This document shows, piece by piece, positions 1 through 8,942 of a stretch of 26,032 nucleotides of DNA. Both the position numbers and the translations under genes were made by a program. Source of the DNA: Chara braunii. Taxonomy: Eukaryota > Streptophyta > Charophyceae > Charales > Characeae. The stretch spans positions 5,774,531 to 5,800,562 of the forward strand of contig BFEA01000010.1 in the NCBI GenBank assembly GCA_003427395.1, read 5' to 3'. Positions within the stretch are counted from its first letter, which is position 1, and every line of letters starts with the position of its first letter. The notes under the pieces are model-generated. The model was not told the DNA's origin. It saw only the letters and a list, made by a program, of their open reading frames with translations, and searched no databases.

Positions 1-192
1 GGTACCCAAGGACGGGCACTACCACCCTACACCTTTGGAAAACCCCTACCCCCCCCCCAAACGTGCGGAACTTGGGTTCGCGGACCCCGTTTATTTGCGT
101 CCAACGCGCGTTTTAGCGGGGATTGAACGCGAATTCAACGAGCGTTCAATTTTTCAACGCGGAACCCGCGTTGAATCCAGTTTCGGACACAC
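1..192. other. Unassigned left flank
   Basis: No credible gene is visible. The right LTR of E1 has different sequence at the equivalent place (7740-7960), so similarity between the two LTRs starts only near 193. This stretch is therefore either the flank of a 5'-truncated LTR or another repeat that replaced the LTR start. It contains a C homopolymer near 50-58 and the GC-rich hairpin pair annotated separately. Confidence 0.6.
122..175. repeat. Two adjacent perfect hairpins built from TTGAACGC-type arms
   Basis: The first hairpin has 9-bp arms, ATTGAACGC at 122-130 and GCGTTCAAT at 142-150. The second has 10-bp arms, TTCAACGCGG at 153-162 and CCGCGTTGAA at 166-175, with a 3-nt loop. Both use the same TTSAACGC core in alternating orientation. 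No function is known to me. They could be protein-binding sites or the terminal structure of a short element. Confidence 0.8.
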
Positions 193-419
193 AGGTCGTG
201 GCTGCTACAGTCTCGAAAGGCCAAGTCCACAGACTTCTGGAAGTGAGCTTTCGAGAGTTTATACACATTAGGCCAGAGGCAAGTGGGTAAGCAGGGGTCC
301 AACTTTGTCGAGTCAACAATTCCCATGCGATGTCGCACTTACTCTAGTCAGCAAGTACCATATGGGACTGTGCGCACCACGGGCCCGGTGCAAAGTTGCA
401 GACCACCAACCTACAAAAG

Positions 420-426
420 TATAAAT
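420..426 (+). promoter_or_regulatory. TATA box of E1 5' LTR
   Basis: TATAAAT is followed about 20-30 bp downstream by CATTCATTC, a plausible start-site region. The same TATAAATCAAGAGGCAGC context occurs in the right LTR at 8188, so the element is conserved between the two LTRs. A role as the LTR promoter is inferred. Confidence 0.6.
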
Positions 427-614
427 CAAGAGGCAGCATTCATTCATTCTGCTGTGCGCCATGAGGAAGTGTTGCTCGAGCATTTTGTGATAGGTGGTCT
501 GCAGATGCCCGAAGTGGAAGTGGGCTGCGAGGAAGATAGAGCAGCCATCACTGCTTGTAGGGAGTGGTAGCTGGCGGCCATAGCTGCCATAGCTGGCGAT
601 AGGTAGTAGTGAGG

Positions 615-633
615 GTGTGTGTGTGTGTGTGTG
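615..633 (+). repeat. (GT)n microsatellite in E1 5' LTR
   Basis: A short GT tract. The homologous tract in the right LTR (8359-8399) is about twice as long, showing slippage after insertion. Confidence 0.9.
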
Positions 634-861
634 CTACAGTGTGAACGTGCGTGGAAAATTCAGAGAGGTCGCGAGTGTGTGCATGTGAACAATTGTTGTG
701 AATACAGTGCGGATGGGTGACGTGTAGGCGCTCAGGCGCCATAACCAATTGGAAGGAGTTTGTATTTGAACTCTGCTCCCAGAATCCCAGCCTTGATATC
801 TCTGAGCTTTGAGTGGGTGCTTGGCGCCAATGTCGATTACCACCTGTTTGCATGCATGCGG

Positions 862-867
862 AATAAA
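862..867 (+). promoter_or_regulatory. Polyadenylation signal of E1 5' LTR
   Basis: AATAAA lies 22 bp before the LTR end and is kept at 8623-8628 in the right LTR. Its position fits the R/U5 part of an LTR. Confidence 0.5.
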
Positions 868-890
868 GAAGACGACGGTTCTGATTGCAT

Positions 891-907
891 TGGTATCGGA
901 GCAGGTT
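891..907 (+). other. E1 primer-binding site (initiator tRNA-Met type)
   Basis: TGGTATCGGAGC begins one base after the LTR terminal CA and is followed by AGGTT. It differs at one of twelve positions from TGGTATCAGAGC, the complement of the plant initiator tRNA-Met 3' end. This marks the start of minus-strand DNA synthesis and fixes the LTR 3' boundary at 889. Confidence 0.85.
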
Positions 908-1065
908 CCCGTTGTTCCATGCGCCATCACCGTTGTCAACAGGAAGGAGGTGCATGCCAACTGGGCGCCATAGTAGCAATCGCGATGTCGAAGAAGAAGT
1001 CCACCATAGCTACGCTGCTTGAGGAAGATATGTCGCACCTGCAAAGACAACGACGACAAACAGAG

Positions 1066-1068
<3 letters not shown>

Positions 1069-1118
<50 letters not shown>
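1069..1118. repeat. (GA)n microsatellite
   Basis: About 25 uninterrupted GA units. Arg/Glu or Ser/Leu dipeptide frames across it are artefacts of the repeat. Confidence 0.95.
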
Positions 1119-1121
<3 letters not shown>

Positions 1122-1350
1122 AATACAAGATTGGTTGTGCGGTCCAAGGAAGGGGGTGGCGGCCATAGCCGCCGAGCTCGGACACGGAGTAAACGAAGGA
1201 GAAAGAAGAGCATGTGAAGGAGGGAGAGACGAAGAGGAGAGAGAAATCATAGCCAAGGTGAAAGAAGAAAAAAAGAAGAAAGTTGGAAGGAAGGAAAAAA
1301 AGAGAAGCGAAGGTTGGTGGGAGAAGAAAGGGGTCGGCGGCCATAGCCGA

Positions 1351-1440
1351 GTTGAGCGTTGACCAAGATGTTGACCGGGGCTGACCAAAATGTTGACTGG
1401 GGGGTGATCGGCGTTGAGCAAGGCGTTGACCAGCGTTGAC
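1351..1440 (+). repeat. Degenerate GTTGACC array (W-box-like cores)
   Basis: TTGAC occurs at 1359, 1371, 1393, 1426 and 1436, with related CTGACC and TTGAGC variants between them. TTGAC(C/T) is the core of the plant WRKY-binding W-box. That makes a regulatory role possible, but a decayed tandem repeat is equally likely. Confidence 0.45.
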
Positions 1441-2005
1441 GAGAGTTGTTCACCACGAATTGGACCAAGTTGGAGTCGGTATACTCTCGCCAAGCCTTCA
1501 ACCTATCCCCTCGCCCTATGGATGTGCACTCACCCCAAGGTACTTGCTGAGTTTGTTTGTCTCTTCTTTCTGCATCAAGTCTCTTATGTCCAAGTGATAG
1601 GAACTCCCTGTATGAGGTCGTAGACCTGTGTTGACCAAACCCACACAAGCTGAGTAGGGCTTAAGTCCATGTCTGACGATTGACCGACCCAGAGGACGCA
1701 CCCTCCCAAGGACTGGTACAGACTGGCGGGCTGCTCAGTGTGGCATGGTAAGCCCAAGATCTGAGTTGTGGGCAGCACAACCAGTTGTCTAAGTCTTGAG
1801 AGGACTTGCCGATCGCGTCGTCCTGTCTGTGACGTTAAACAATTCCTGAGGAGTTATGGGGGATCTCCTTAAATGCCTCCTGATTAGCATTGAAGTCCTG
1901 TAGTGACAATTTAGTAGTAGGTCTAGGTTAGAGACCATAGTTGACAGGGTTCTACACGGATCCTGTAGTCCTTAGAGAGTCGGTCAGTCAAGTGGGTAGG
2001 TCTAA

Positions 2006-2611
2006 GTGGTGATTAGAGGGACAGTTCTTTGTTGTGCACCTAACACTATGGATGACTACCCTACGTACGGCCTGCTCGTGGGGTTCTCCCTTTGGGGGAC
2101 CCCCCGACGTCTCTTTTTCCTGTTAGGCTTATGGAACACGTTTACGTGTAGAGTTGAGACCAGGGGTGGTACGAGCACCACTCCTTACACCAAGGACGAG
2201 GAGGAGGAGGCCACCAAATTTTTGGCTGAACAGAAGGCCAAAAAGGAAAAGGTGTTAGTGAAGCAGGCCAAGAAGTTGACCTTACTGGACGAGCAGGCGA
2301 AGAAGAAGAAACAGTTGGAGGAAGAGATGGAGACGTTGAAGAAGGAAGAGGAGGAAAAATTGAAGGTTGTGGAAAAAGATGAAGAGGTGGAGGAAGAAGT
2401 GCCCCTGATAAGGAAAAGTACAAAAGAAAGAGGGCAGTCAAATGGCACGAAAGTGGAAGACGAGTGGATGGAGAAGAAGGTGTCGGAATGGGTTGTCAAC
2501 TTGTCGTTGGGGGAAGATAAAGAAGCGATGTTGTATGTCCCCAGGGCGGAACATGAGGCAGTGGTGCAAGAGCTGAAGCAGAAGAAAACCCCTTACACCA
2601 CCAGAATATAG
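2006..2611 (+). pseudogene. E1 gag, N-terminal charged coiled-coil part
   Basis: This open frame encodes a Lys/Glu-rich segment (about residues 62-140), predicted from composition to be a long helical or coiled-coil region. It is followed by a less charged part with KVSEWVVNLSLGEDKEAMLYVP. Gag forms the virus-like particle and packages the RNA. The first ~50 residues look like leader read-through, so the true start may lie further in, and no start context stands out. The frame ends TAG and Gag-like sequence resumes immediately after (EWKLHLTRE near 2625). Assignment to Gag rests on position upstream of the knuckle and on family recognition, since the sequence has no diagnostic motif of its own. 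Confidence 0.7.
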
Positions 2612-3628
2612 AAGAGGGAAAAAAACTAGAATGGAAGTTGCACCTCACCAGGGAGAAAAGGCAATGAATGGAGGCAGCGGATAAGATGGTGAAGGAATTT
2701 GAAGATGGTGGAGGAGCAGAGGACCCTGATATCGAGGTAAGCAGATTTGCAGGGGAAGATGGAGGTAATGGCTAGGACATAGAACTTCTCCCAAAGGCCC
2801 AACAAAAACAGTATCAGTTTGTTAGGGGCCAGGACATAACCCTGCAATCCATACGGTTGGGTTTTAGAGAATTCGCGTGCGAGGTGATGATGAACGTAGG
2901 CAACAAGATGACGGCGAGAATAGAGAACACAATGCGTGTCTGCACGAGCGCCATAGAGGGTGCCAAGCTGGCAGCTCCAAAGGAGGAGGAAGTATGGCCG
3001 TGTAGAAACCCAGTCAGAGTTAAATTCCTTGATTCCTACAGTGGGAAAAATGGGGAAAACGTTTGACAATTGGGAGGCGAACATTAATTCCTATGTTCAC
3101 CTCCAGAAGATCTTGCGTGAGGAGCAAGTCACATCCTCTTTCACGCTCTCAAGGCCAAAGCAGCAAGCTTCACCAGATTTCTCGCCTGCGCAGCCAAGTT
3201 TGAAAACGACATGGTCACTAGAGGGATTACACCCTTGAACGAATTCTACAAGTTATTGCATGAGAGATTTGTTGATGCCACTAGAGGGATTAAGCCTCTA
3301 ACAAACTACAGACCGTTCACTCGCGTCAATGGAAGAATGCTAGGACACTCAAAAAGGAATGATGGATGAGTTGGTTGCCGTCCCTGGCCATGGGGTCACA
3401 AAGACCCAATTGGTTCAGTTGTTTTATCGTGCCATGACCGAACCCTTGTGCGGGCACTTCATTGAGAAAAGCAAGGAGTGAACTATGACCTACGATACCT
3501 TGAGTAGGGAAGTAGTGACTTTCGAGGTCCAGTCCATGCCAGCTACCACCTTCTGGCACAAAGATCTGGACTAAGGCCAAAAATAGAAGGGTCGTATTAT
3601 CTTTGGCCAAGTCAAGGCCAAGGATCAT
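2612..3628 (+). pseudogene. E1 gag, central capsid-like region (frameshifted)
   Basis: Gag sequence continues in pieces across at least two frames. One reads IRLGFREFACEV to VKFLDSYSGKNGEN (about 2850-3060). After a shift near 3045 comes FDNWEANINSYVHLQ (about 3060-3240), then fragments such as ITPLNEFYKLLHERF (about 3225-3275) and a stretch ending near KEVPYNQIEWGLEDE. The NWEANINSYVHLQ and LLHERFVDATRG parts resemble the Retrotrans_gag capsid region. Several stops, for example the TAA/TAG codons around 2660 and 2775, rule out function. Confidence 0.65.
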
Positions 3629-4113
3629 TTGATCTTGACTTTAGATGAGGGTGGTATGAAAGAGGTCCCATATAATCAGATAGAGTGGGGCCTAGAGGAT
3701 GAGGACAGTATCACTAGTCAGGGGAGTACTTATGCTGCTGTCACGGTTGGAGGGAGGTCGCAAGGAAGGGAAGGAGGTCAAGGCCAAGGAGGTCGAGCCT
3801 CTGGTGGTCAAGGACAAAGCGATCAGGGGGTTCGTGGGATAAGAAATTGCCAAGAAGGAGGCAAGGGTCAAGGTCTCTCGCAAAACCGCTCTTCTTTTAA
3901 TCAATCACCTTCCAGGAGGGGTGAATGACACCTTTGCTTGCCACAAGGCAAGCCCTGGGAAGAGATGGGTCTAGAGCAAACAATATATGGCAGAGGAGAT
4001 TAATCCGGGATCAATGCATTTATTGTGGTGATCCGGGGCACATCATTAAACATTGCCCCAAATATAGAGAGGCCCGACGCGCTGCACAGGCAGCAAAAGG
4101 CAACCACCGGTAG
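3629..4113 (+). pseudogene. E1 gag C-terminus with CCHC zinc knuckle (nucleocapsid)
   Basis: Two overlapping frames meet at 3925-3928 (ATGA). The first ends in a Gly/Gln/Arg-rich tract typical of nucleic-acid-binding Gag linkers. The second has a textbook CX2CX4HX4C knuckle, CIYCGDPGHIIKHC, at 4015-4056, followed by basic residues (KYREARRAAQAAKGNHR). The knuckle binds the element RNA during packaging. All four zinc ligands are intact. The frame change just upstream means it is no longer joined to the rest of Gag. Confidence 0.85.
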
Positions 4114-4299
4114 GGATTGCAACTGCCCTTATCCCTAGACCATGTGGAGAAGAGTGCGCGCACCAGAGAGAAAGTCCCAACCCACATGTGTCTATGGCAG
4201 GGGTTGCTGGCCAGTGCCTAGACAATTGTCTAGAGACTGCTCATGTTAGAGTCTCTCTAGGCACTTCCCTCACAGGTCTTGCAGAGGAGTTGAAGGAGA

Positions 4300-4833
4300 G
4301 GATGCCGGTCTGGGCCAAAATGAAGAAAGATGGAAAATAACAACTAGTTCTAGTAGATGTAAAAGTCTTTAGAGGCAGAGAGTAGGGACTCTTATAGATA
4401 GTGGGGCCACTCACAGTTATATCAGTGGAAAAGTGTTGCAGAAGCTAAATTTGAACCTAAATGTGCAAAAGTTGGAAGACCTATAGTCAATATCCTCGAA
4501 GACAATCGCACTATGCGAGTCGAGGATTACGTTGAGGGAGTTCACGCGTACTTTCGCCTAAAGAAGGATGAGAAAGTAGAGAGAGTTCTCCATTTCCCGA
4601 CTCTCCTCGTAGAGGGTAACCTTCAATGCGACATGGTCATAAGAATGGACCGGGGAGAGGCAGAAGGGGGCACACTCCATCTGAGAAAACACAAGTGTAG
4701 GCTCCCTAACCCATTAGGCGAAGTTAAAACTGCTCGCCTGTTTCATGTGTCAGGAGTAGATAACCCTCTGGCACATTGCTGCCTCCTTGTTCCCGCGTTC
4801 ACACGATTAGTAAAGAAGGAGCAATTAAAATAA
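4300..4833 (+). pseudogene. E1 aspartyl protease fragment
   Basis: A retropepsin active-site motif, LIDSGATHSYIS, is readable with its catalytic DSGA at 4397-4408. It is preceded by VDVKVFRGRE in another frame, so there is a shift just upstream, and stops fall within 100 bp on both sides. A second open piece (4513-4833) contains VHAYFRLKKDEKVERVLHFPTLLVEGNLQCDM, which occupies the place of the protease C-terminal half. The enzyme would cleave the Gag-Pol polyprotein, but this copy cannot be read through. Confidence 0.7.
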
Positions 4834-5041
4834 CAGGTTCTTGTAGCCTATGTTAGACCTGTCACTAAGCTTTAGGAAGAGGAACCCACTAATCCGGTTG
4901 TTGCCACGCTGTTGGAGGAGTATGCGATTTGTCTGAGCCGCCCACAGGAGTAGCGTCCTCGCTAATCTAGCATCGTATTGAGATAGAGTCTGGCAGTAGG
5001 ACTCGTAAGGGAGCCGTTCATAGAATGTCCCCAAGGGAGTT
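4834..5041 (+). pseudogene. E1 protease-RT linker (decayed)
   Basis: No continuous frame. The right part reads GAVHRMSPRELEEPLK before an in-frame TAG at 5058, matching the segment just before RT in E2 ([14 protein letters not shown]). The remainder has several stops. Confidence 0.55.
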
Positions 5042-5800
5042 AGAGGAGCCGCTCAAGTAGTTAGACGAGTTCGTGGAGAAGGGTTGGATTAGACCCAGTT
5101 CGTCTCTGTTCGGAGCACCTGTTCTATTTGTCCCCAAGAAGGAGGTAGATCTTCGAATGTGTATTGACTATAGGGGTCTTAATGTCATCACAGTAAAGAA
5201 TGCAGAACCACTGCCCCGTATAGATGATCTGCTAAATCGGGTGCAGGGATGCAAGTACTTCTCTAAGATAGATTTGAAGTCTGACTATCATCAGATAGAG
5301 GTACATCCTGATGATCAGTACAGAACGACATTCATGACTAAATACGGGCATCACGAGTTTATAGTAATTTTCATAGTTGTATATCTAGACTATATTGAGT
5401 TTTTAGCAAGGCCCTTCAGGAGCATGAGAGTCATCTGAGGCAGGTCTTGGAAAAGCTGAGAGAAGTTAATTTCAAGATCAGCGCGAAGAAGTGTGAGTGG
5501 GCCAAGACACAAGTTATGTACTTGGGCCACGTCTTAGATGGAGATGGCATAAAACCTGAGGATAGTAAGATAGCGACGATCAAAGATTGGCCAACGCCCC
5601 ACACATTGACAAAGTTGCGGACGTTCCTAGGCGTAGCAAATTACTATAGGAACTTTGTGAGGAACTTCTCTACAATCGTTGTGCTCCTTCGCAGGTTGCT
5701 GCATAAAAAAACAATCTGGGAGTGGGATAAAGACTGTACGTCGGCCTTCAAGAAGCTGAAGCGGGCCTTGATAGAGTACCCAGTCCTCAAGGTAGTCGAT
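5042..5800 (+). pseudogene. E1 reverse transcriptase with active-site loss
   Basis: The RT fingers and palm are clear: [20 protein letters not shown], then MCIDYRGLNVITVKNAEPLPRIDDLL, then FSKIDLKSDYHQIEV, with the first catalytic Asp in KIDLKS. Compared with E2, 25 residues are missing in frame between HEFIV and VVYLD, removing the MPFGLTNAPATFQ segment. The catalytic YLDD box is YLDY (5382-5393). The frame stops at 5438 and thumb/connection sequence resumes at 5447 (LREVNFKISAKKCEW to TFLGVANYYRNFVRNFS). A TAG at 5058 precedes the domain, and the open part begins with a GTG, not an ATG. Polymerase activity must be absent. Confidence 0.93.
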
Positions 5801-6220
5801 CCGTCCGTGCCTTTTGTTGTCACCACTGATACAAGTCAGTATGGTAAAGGTGCTGTTTTACAGCAAGATAATGGCAACGAGTACAGATCCGTAGAGTTCA
5901 TATCTGCTAGGATGCCTTCAGAGCACGTAGCGACATCTACCTATAAGAGAGAACTTAACGCTCTCAAGCAAGCGCTAGATCACTGGAAGCACTACTTGCT
6001 TGGGAGACGCTTGAAAGTGTATTCAAACCACGAGACGTTGAGGTGGTTGAAGATGCAGGCCAAGATGACACCTAAGCTTACTAGGTGGCCCGAAGAGATA
6101 CACTAGTTCGACTTCGAGCTGAAGCCAATTAAAGGAAAGCATAATGTGGTCGTGAACGCTCCAAGTAGGAGAGCTGATTACTTTCGAGCGATAGTTCACT
6201 GTCTGGACATAGGGAAAGAC
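5801..6220 (+). pseudogene. E1 RNase H domain with two catalytic Asp changes
   Basis: The Ty3-type RNase H follows RT: VTTDTSQYGKGAVLQQ (first Asp), YKRELNALKQALDHWKHYL (Glu), YSNHETLRWL and NVVVNAPSRRADYF. In this family the last two blocks normally carry Asp. Here both are Asn (codons 6026-6028 and 6155-6157), and Ala-Leu after the last one is Ala-Pro. An in-frame TAG at 6104 splits the domain. It would have degraded RNA in the RNA:DNA hybrid. Confidence 0.88.
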
Positions 6221-6949
6221 CTGCAACAGAAAATCAAAGGAGCGTATGCACAATACCCTATTTATAGTGATCTCCTTAAGAGAGTTAAGAAGTCTTCAAA
6301 AACTGAACCGGAATACCGCACTACAAACGGCTTATTATTCGAAAAGACGACCGTAACTGACCATTTATGAGTTCTCAACAATGAAGAGATACGTAGTTTC
6401 ATCTTAGGGGAATGCCACGACACAGAGGGACACTTTGGTTGGCAAAAGATTGTAGCCAACCTCATTTGCACATATACATGGCCCGACATGAAAGTTGACT
6501 GCATAGAATATGTAAGCAATTGTAAGGTGTGCCAGCGAAATAAGACCAGTACGCGAGCACCTCTCGGTCTTCTTAGACCCTTGCCTATTCCCATAGGACC
6601 CGAAGATTTTGTGTCCATTGACTTTATGGATGCCGGGGTCAGGAGTAGGCATGACAAGAGCCAAGTCATGGTTGTAGTTGACCGATTTAGTAAATATGCA
6701 GTTTTTGTTCCGTTGCCTTTTGAGGAGCGTACGGACTTAGTTATAGAAAAGTTTTTCAATCACTGGGTCAGTAGACACAGTTTACCGCTGTCTATAGTTA
6801 ATGACAAAGATACCAGGTTCACTAGTCAGAACTGGCAGGAGTTGATGAGAGTTTGTGGCTCTAGGTTGTTGATGTTGTCTGACCGCCACCCAAAGACTAA
6901 CAGTCAGACCGAACAGATGAATAAGGTATTGCTACCGAATGTACATTAG
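6221..6949 (+). pseudogene. E1 integrase: HHCC and DDE core
   Basis: After an in-frame TGA at 6368 the zinc-binding HHCC domain reads ECHDTEGHFGW with SNCKVCQRNK. The catalytic core has Asp in FVSIDFMD, Asp in IVNDKDTRFTSQNW and Glu in NSQTEQMNK, so all DDE residues are present. The core also has the VVVDRFSKYAVFVPL strand typical of Ty3/gypsy integrases. The frame breaks after MNKVLL (about 6930). The enzyme inserts element cDNA into host chromatin. Catalytic residues survive, but the stops prevent expression as a unit. Confidence 0.9.
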
Positions 6950-7304
6950 ACCTGATAGAGTTAACTGGGACGAGCTGCTCCCCAAGGTAGCCAGTGCATA
7001 AAACAATAGCGTGCATTTGGCGAACTGTCACACTCCCAATGAGTTGCATAAGTCCTTTAGACCACGCAGACCGTTCGAAGGACAGAACCGGGATCAGATC
7101 TAGAGGCTACCACCTGGTACAAGGGAATTCGCGATACAACATGAGAAAGAGATAGCTACCGTTGTAGAGAACCTCAGGAAGGCCCATCACAAGATGATAG
7201 AAGAAGCCAAGAAACATCGTCGCCCATCACAGTTCCAAGTAGGCGACTTAGTCTGGGTCAAGTAAGAAGAGTTTGCTCCCGAGGAGAACACCTCGCAGAA
7301 GCTA
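6950..7304 (+). pseudogene. E1 integrase, region between the core and the GPY module
   Basis: A different frame continues YIRPDRVNWDELLPKVAS, then HTPNELHKSFRPRRPFEG, then FAIQHEKEIATVVENLRKAHH and RRPSQFQVGDLVWVK. It matches E2 residue by residue over long stretches. Stops are at about 6998 (TAA), 7101 (TAG, after RDQI) and 7264 (TAA, after WVK). Confidence 0.8.
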
Positions 7305-7700
7305 TTGCCTGCATACCGAGGACCGTGGCCAGTCCTAGAAGTCAAGGGCGGAGAGGATGGACCGTCCTACACAATCGAGATTCCAGCACACATCCACACC
7401 TACCCAGTTTTTCATGCATCAAAGTTGTTGCCCTGTACCACATGTCAACAGTTTCCATCCCGAAGATCCATGATCCCTTCAGACATGGATGGCAGCTACG
7501 ACATTGATGGCGAAGTAGGTGAAGATGTGTTCAAAACAGGAGGTAGAGGTCATCCACAAAAACAGTACAAAGTCGGATTCTCTTTTCAGGAACCGGAAGA
7601 TGACCGCTGGTTCACACGTACAGAGCTTCTTGAGACCTCTCCCGATGTAGTTCGAGCCTACGAGAGAGATAAGAAAGGTAAAGGTCCAGCCTTGGACTGA
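7305..7700 (+). pseudogene. E1 integrase C-terminus: GPY module and chromodomain-like tail
   Basis: The open frame starts LPAYRGPWPVLEVKGGEDGPSY (GPY/F module), then YPVFHASKLLP. The end reads DVFKTGGRGHPQKQYKVGF, then EPEDDRWFTRTELLETSP and DVVRAYERD. That pattern (Tyr-x-Val-x-Phe, acidic-acidic-x-Trp, helix ending in AYE) is what a divergent chromodomain would give. Chromodomains on gypsy integrases are known to direct insertion to marked heterochromatin. The usual aromatic cage cannot be confirmed by eye. The stop is at 7698-7700. Confidence 0.8.
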
Positions 7701-7739
7701 AGTATTCTCGGAGGACCTCGAATTTAGGCCCGTGGGAGT
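7701..7739 (+). other. E1 3' untranslated end / probable polypurine-tract region
   Basis: Between the pol stop and the likely 3' LTR start is a purine-biased stretch ending GTGGGAG before TGAAACAG. The text GGACCTCGAATTTAGGCCC lines up with GGAACTCGAAAATTGATCC at the same place in E2 (20316-20334), supporting this as the conserved pre-LTR region. The exact tract is uncertain. Confidence 0.4.
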
Positions 7740-8187
7740 GAAACAGTTTTCACCTTTGCAGTAACAGATGGAGATCCCAAGGTTCGATCCCTAGTCCGTA
7801 CATCACACGTGTACAGTATCAAGTCAACCCTGTGTGTTTTGAACCCGTGACCTGTGTTTTGGTAGCTGAATATTGTCTGTCATAGGTCTGTGTAGCTGTC
7901 GGGTCTTGAACTGTAGATCTGTCGAGTAGGGGTCATAGTTGCTGCATCCTTGGAAGGTCAAGGTCGTAGCTGCTACAGTTGCGAAAGGCCAAGTCCACAG
8001 ACTTCCGGAAGTGGACTTTCGAGAGTTTATGCACGTTAGGCCAGAGGCAAGTGGGTAAGTTGGAGTCCAACTTTGTCGAGTCAGCGGTACCCAGTCCCAG
8101 TAGCACTTAGTCTAGTCAGCAAGTACCATGTGGGACTCTGCGCACCATGGGCCCGGCGGAAAGGGGCAGACCAGCGACCTACAGAAG

Positions 8188-8194
8188 TATAAAT
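8188..8194 (+). promoter_or_regulatory. TATA box of E1 3' LTR
   Basis: TATAAAT in the same context as 420-426 of the 5' LTR. Confidence 0.55.
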
Positions 8195-8354
8195 CAAGAG
8201 GCAGCGTCCATTCATTCATTCATTCTGCTGTGCGCCATGTGGAAGCGCTGCTCGAGAGTCTTGTGCAAGGTGGCCTGCAGATGCCCGAAGTCGAAGTGGG
8301 CTGCGAGAAAGATAGAGCGGCGGCCAAAGCTGCCATAGCTAGCGATAGGTAGTA

Positions 8355-8358
<4 letters not shown>

Positions 8359-8399
<41 letters not shown>
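8359..8399 (+). repeat. (GT)n microsatellite in E1 3' LTR
   Basis: About 20 GT units, expanded relative to the 5' LTR copy. Confidence 0.95.
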
Positions 8400-8400
<1 letters not shown>

Positions 8401-8622
8401 TACAGAGTGATCGTGCGTGGAACATTCAGGGAGGTCGCGAGTGTGTGTGTGTGAGAACAGTTGTTGTGAATACAGTGTCGGACGGGTGACGGGTAGGCGC
8501 TCAGGCGCCATAGCCAATTGGAAGGAGTTTGTATTTGAACTGTGTTCCCATCCTTGATATCTCTGAGCTTTGAGTGGGCGTTTGGCGCCAGTGTTGATTG
8601 CCACCTGTTTGCATGCATGCGG

Positions 8623-8628
8623 AATAAA
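8623..8628 (+). promoter_or_regulatory. Polyadenylation signal of E1 3' LTR
   Basis: AATAAA 22 bp before the LTR end, equivalent to 862-867. In a 3' LTR this is the copy that would direct element mRNA cleavage. Confidence 0.5.
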
Positions 8629-8657
8629 GAAGAAGACGGGTCTGATTGCACAGTGCA

Positions 8658-8790
8658 GTGGCACAGCTTTCTATAAGGGAATGACTAAACAACAGATGGG
8701 AAAAAAGTGGGAAAAAACAGACAAGTGACATTAGTGTAACTATGCTCTTAGGGAAAAGACATTCATCAGAACTGCCGGTAGCTGTGCCAC
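8658..8790. repeat. 11-bp inverted repeat spanning 133 bp
   Basis: GTGGCACAGCT at 8658-8668 is the exact reverse complement of AGCTGTGCCAC at 8780-8790. The left arm starts 8 bp after the end of the E1 LTR. It could be a small foldback element or chance. Confidence 0.5.
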
Positions 8791-8942
8791 ACATCCTACT
8801 CTGCTCTGCTGCCACCATAACTTGCTTTTGAACGAAGTTCCAACAAACTTCAAGAGTTCAAAAAAAACATTCCCCTCTCAAAAAACATCTTTGCCTGCCG
8901 GTTGAATAACTTATTGGCAACAGAGAACGCCATCATAAACAA

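Larger units (their letters stand above)
193..889 (+). repeat. E1 5' LTR (5'-truncated)
   Basis: It aligns along its length with 7961-8650. Shared landmarks in order are AGGTCGTRGCTGCTACAGT, a TATAAAT box, a CATTCATTC stretch, a (GT)n tract, a GGCGGCCATAGCTGCC-like palindrome and an AATAAA signal. It ends in ...GATTGCA directly before the primer-binding site. The U3 start present in the right LTR is missing. By eye the two LTRs differ by roughly 8 of the first ~98 bases plus small indels, so this is not a recent insertion. Confidence 0.9.
908..2005 (+). other. E1 untranslated leader
   Basis: About 1.1 kb between the PBS and the first Gag-like frame. It contains a (GA)n tract, a purine-rich stretch to about 1320, two GGCCATAGCC palindromes (1158-1173 and 1334-1350) and the TTGAC cluster at 1351-1440. 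From 1450 to 2005 I see no gene or clear structure. Frames through this interval are short and low-complexity. Confidence 0.7.
193..8650 (+). mobile_element. E1: decayed Ty3/gypsy chromovirus-like LTR retrotransposon
   Basis: Two direct repeats (193-889 and 7961-8650) flank an internal region with a tRNA primer-binding site, Gag with a CCHC knuckle, aspartyl protease, RT, RNase H, integrase and a chromodomain-like C-terminus, in that order. This order is diagnostic of Ty3/gypsy (Metaviridae), and the tail points to the chromovirus branch. Every coding block carries stops or frameshifts, the RT has a 25-residue deletion and the left LTR lacks its first ~220 bp, so the copy is not autonomous. 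Because the left LTR start is missing, no target-site duplication can be checked. It is related to E2 by its Pol sequence. Confidence 0.95.
7740..8650 (+). repeat. E1 3' LTR
   Basis: It probably starts TGAAACAG at 7740 and ends GATTGCA at 8650. The last 690 bp pair with the 5' LTR. The first 221 bp have no partner because the left LTR is truncated, so the start is inferred from the TG dinucleotide and from the E2 alignment. It includes a TATA box, a (GT)n tract, a degenerate CGGCCAAAGCTGCC palindrome and AATAAA. Confidence 0.8.

Noticed and set aside
1010-1362. Long open frames of alternating Arg/Glu or Ser/Leu across the GA tract
   Set aside because: They come directly from the (GA)n microsatellite, which is open in several frames on both strands, and have no flanking domain.
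8212-8664. His/Thr-repeat frames on the minus strand
   Set aside because: They translate the (GT)n microsatellite of the E1 3' LTR.
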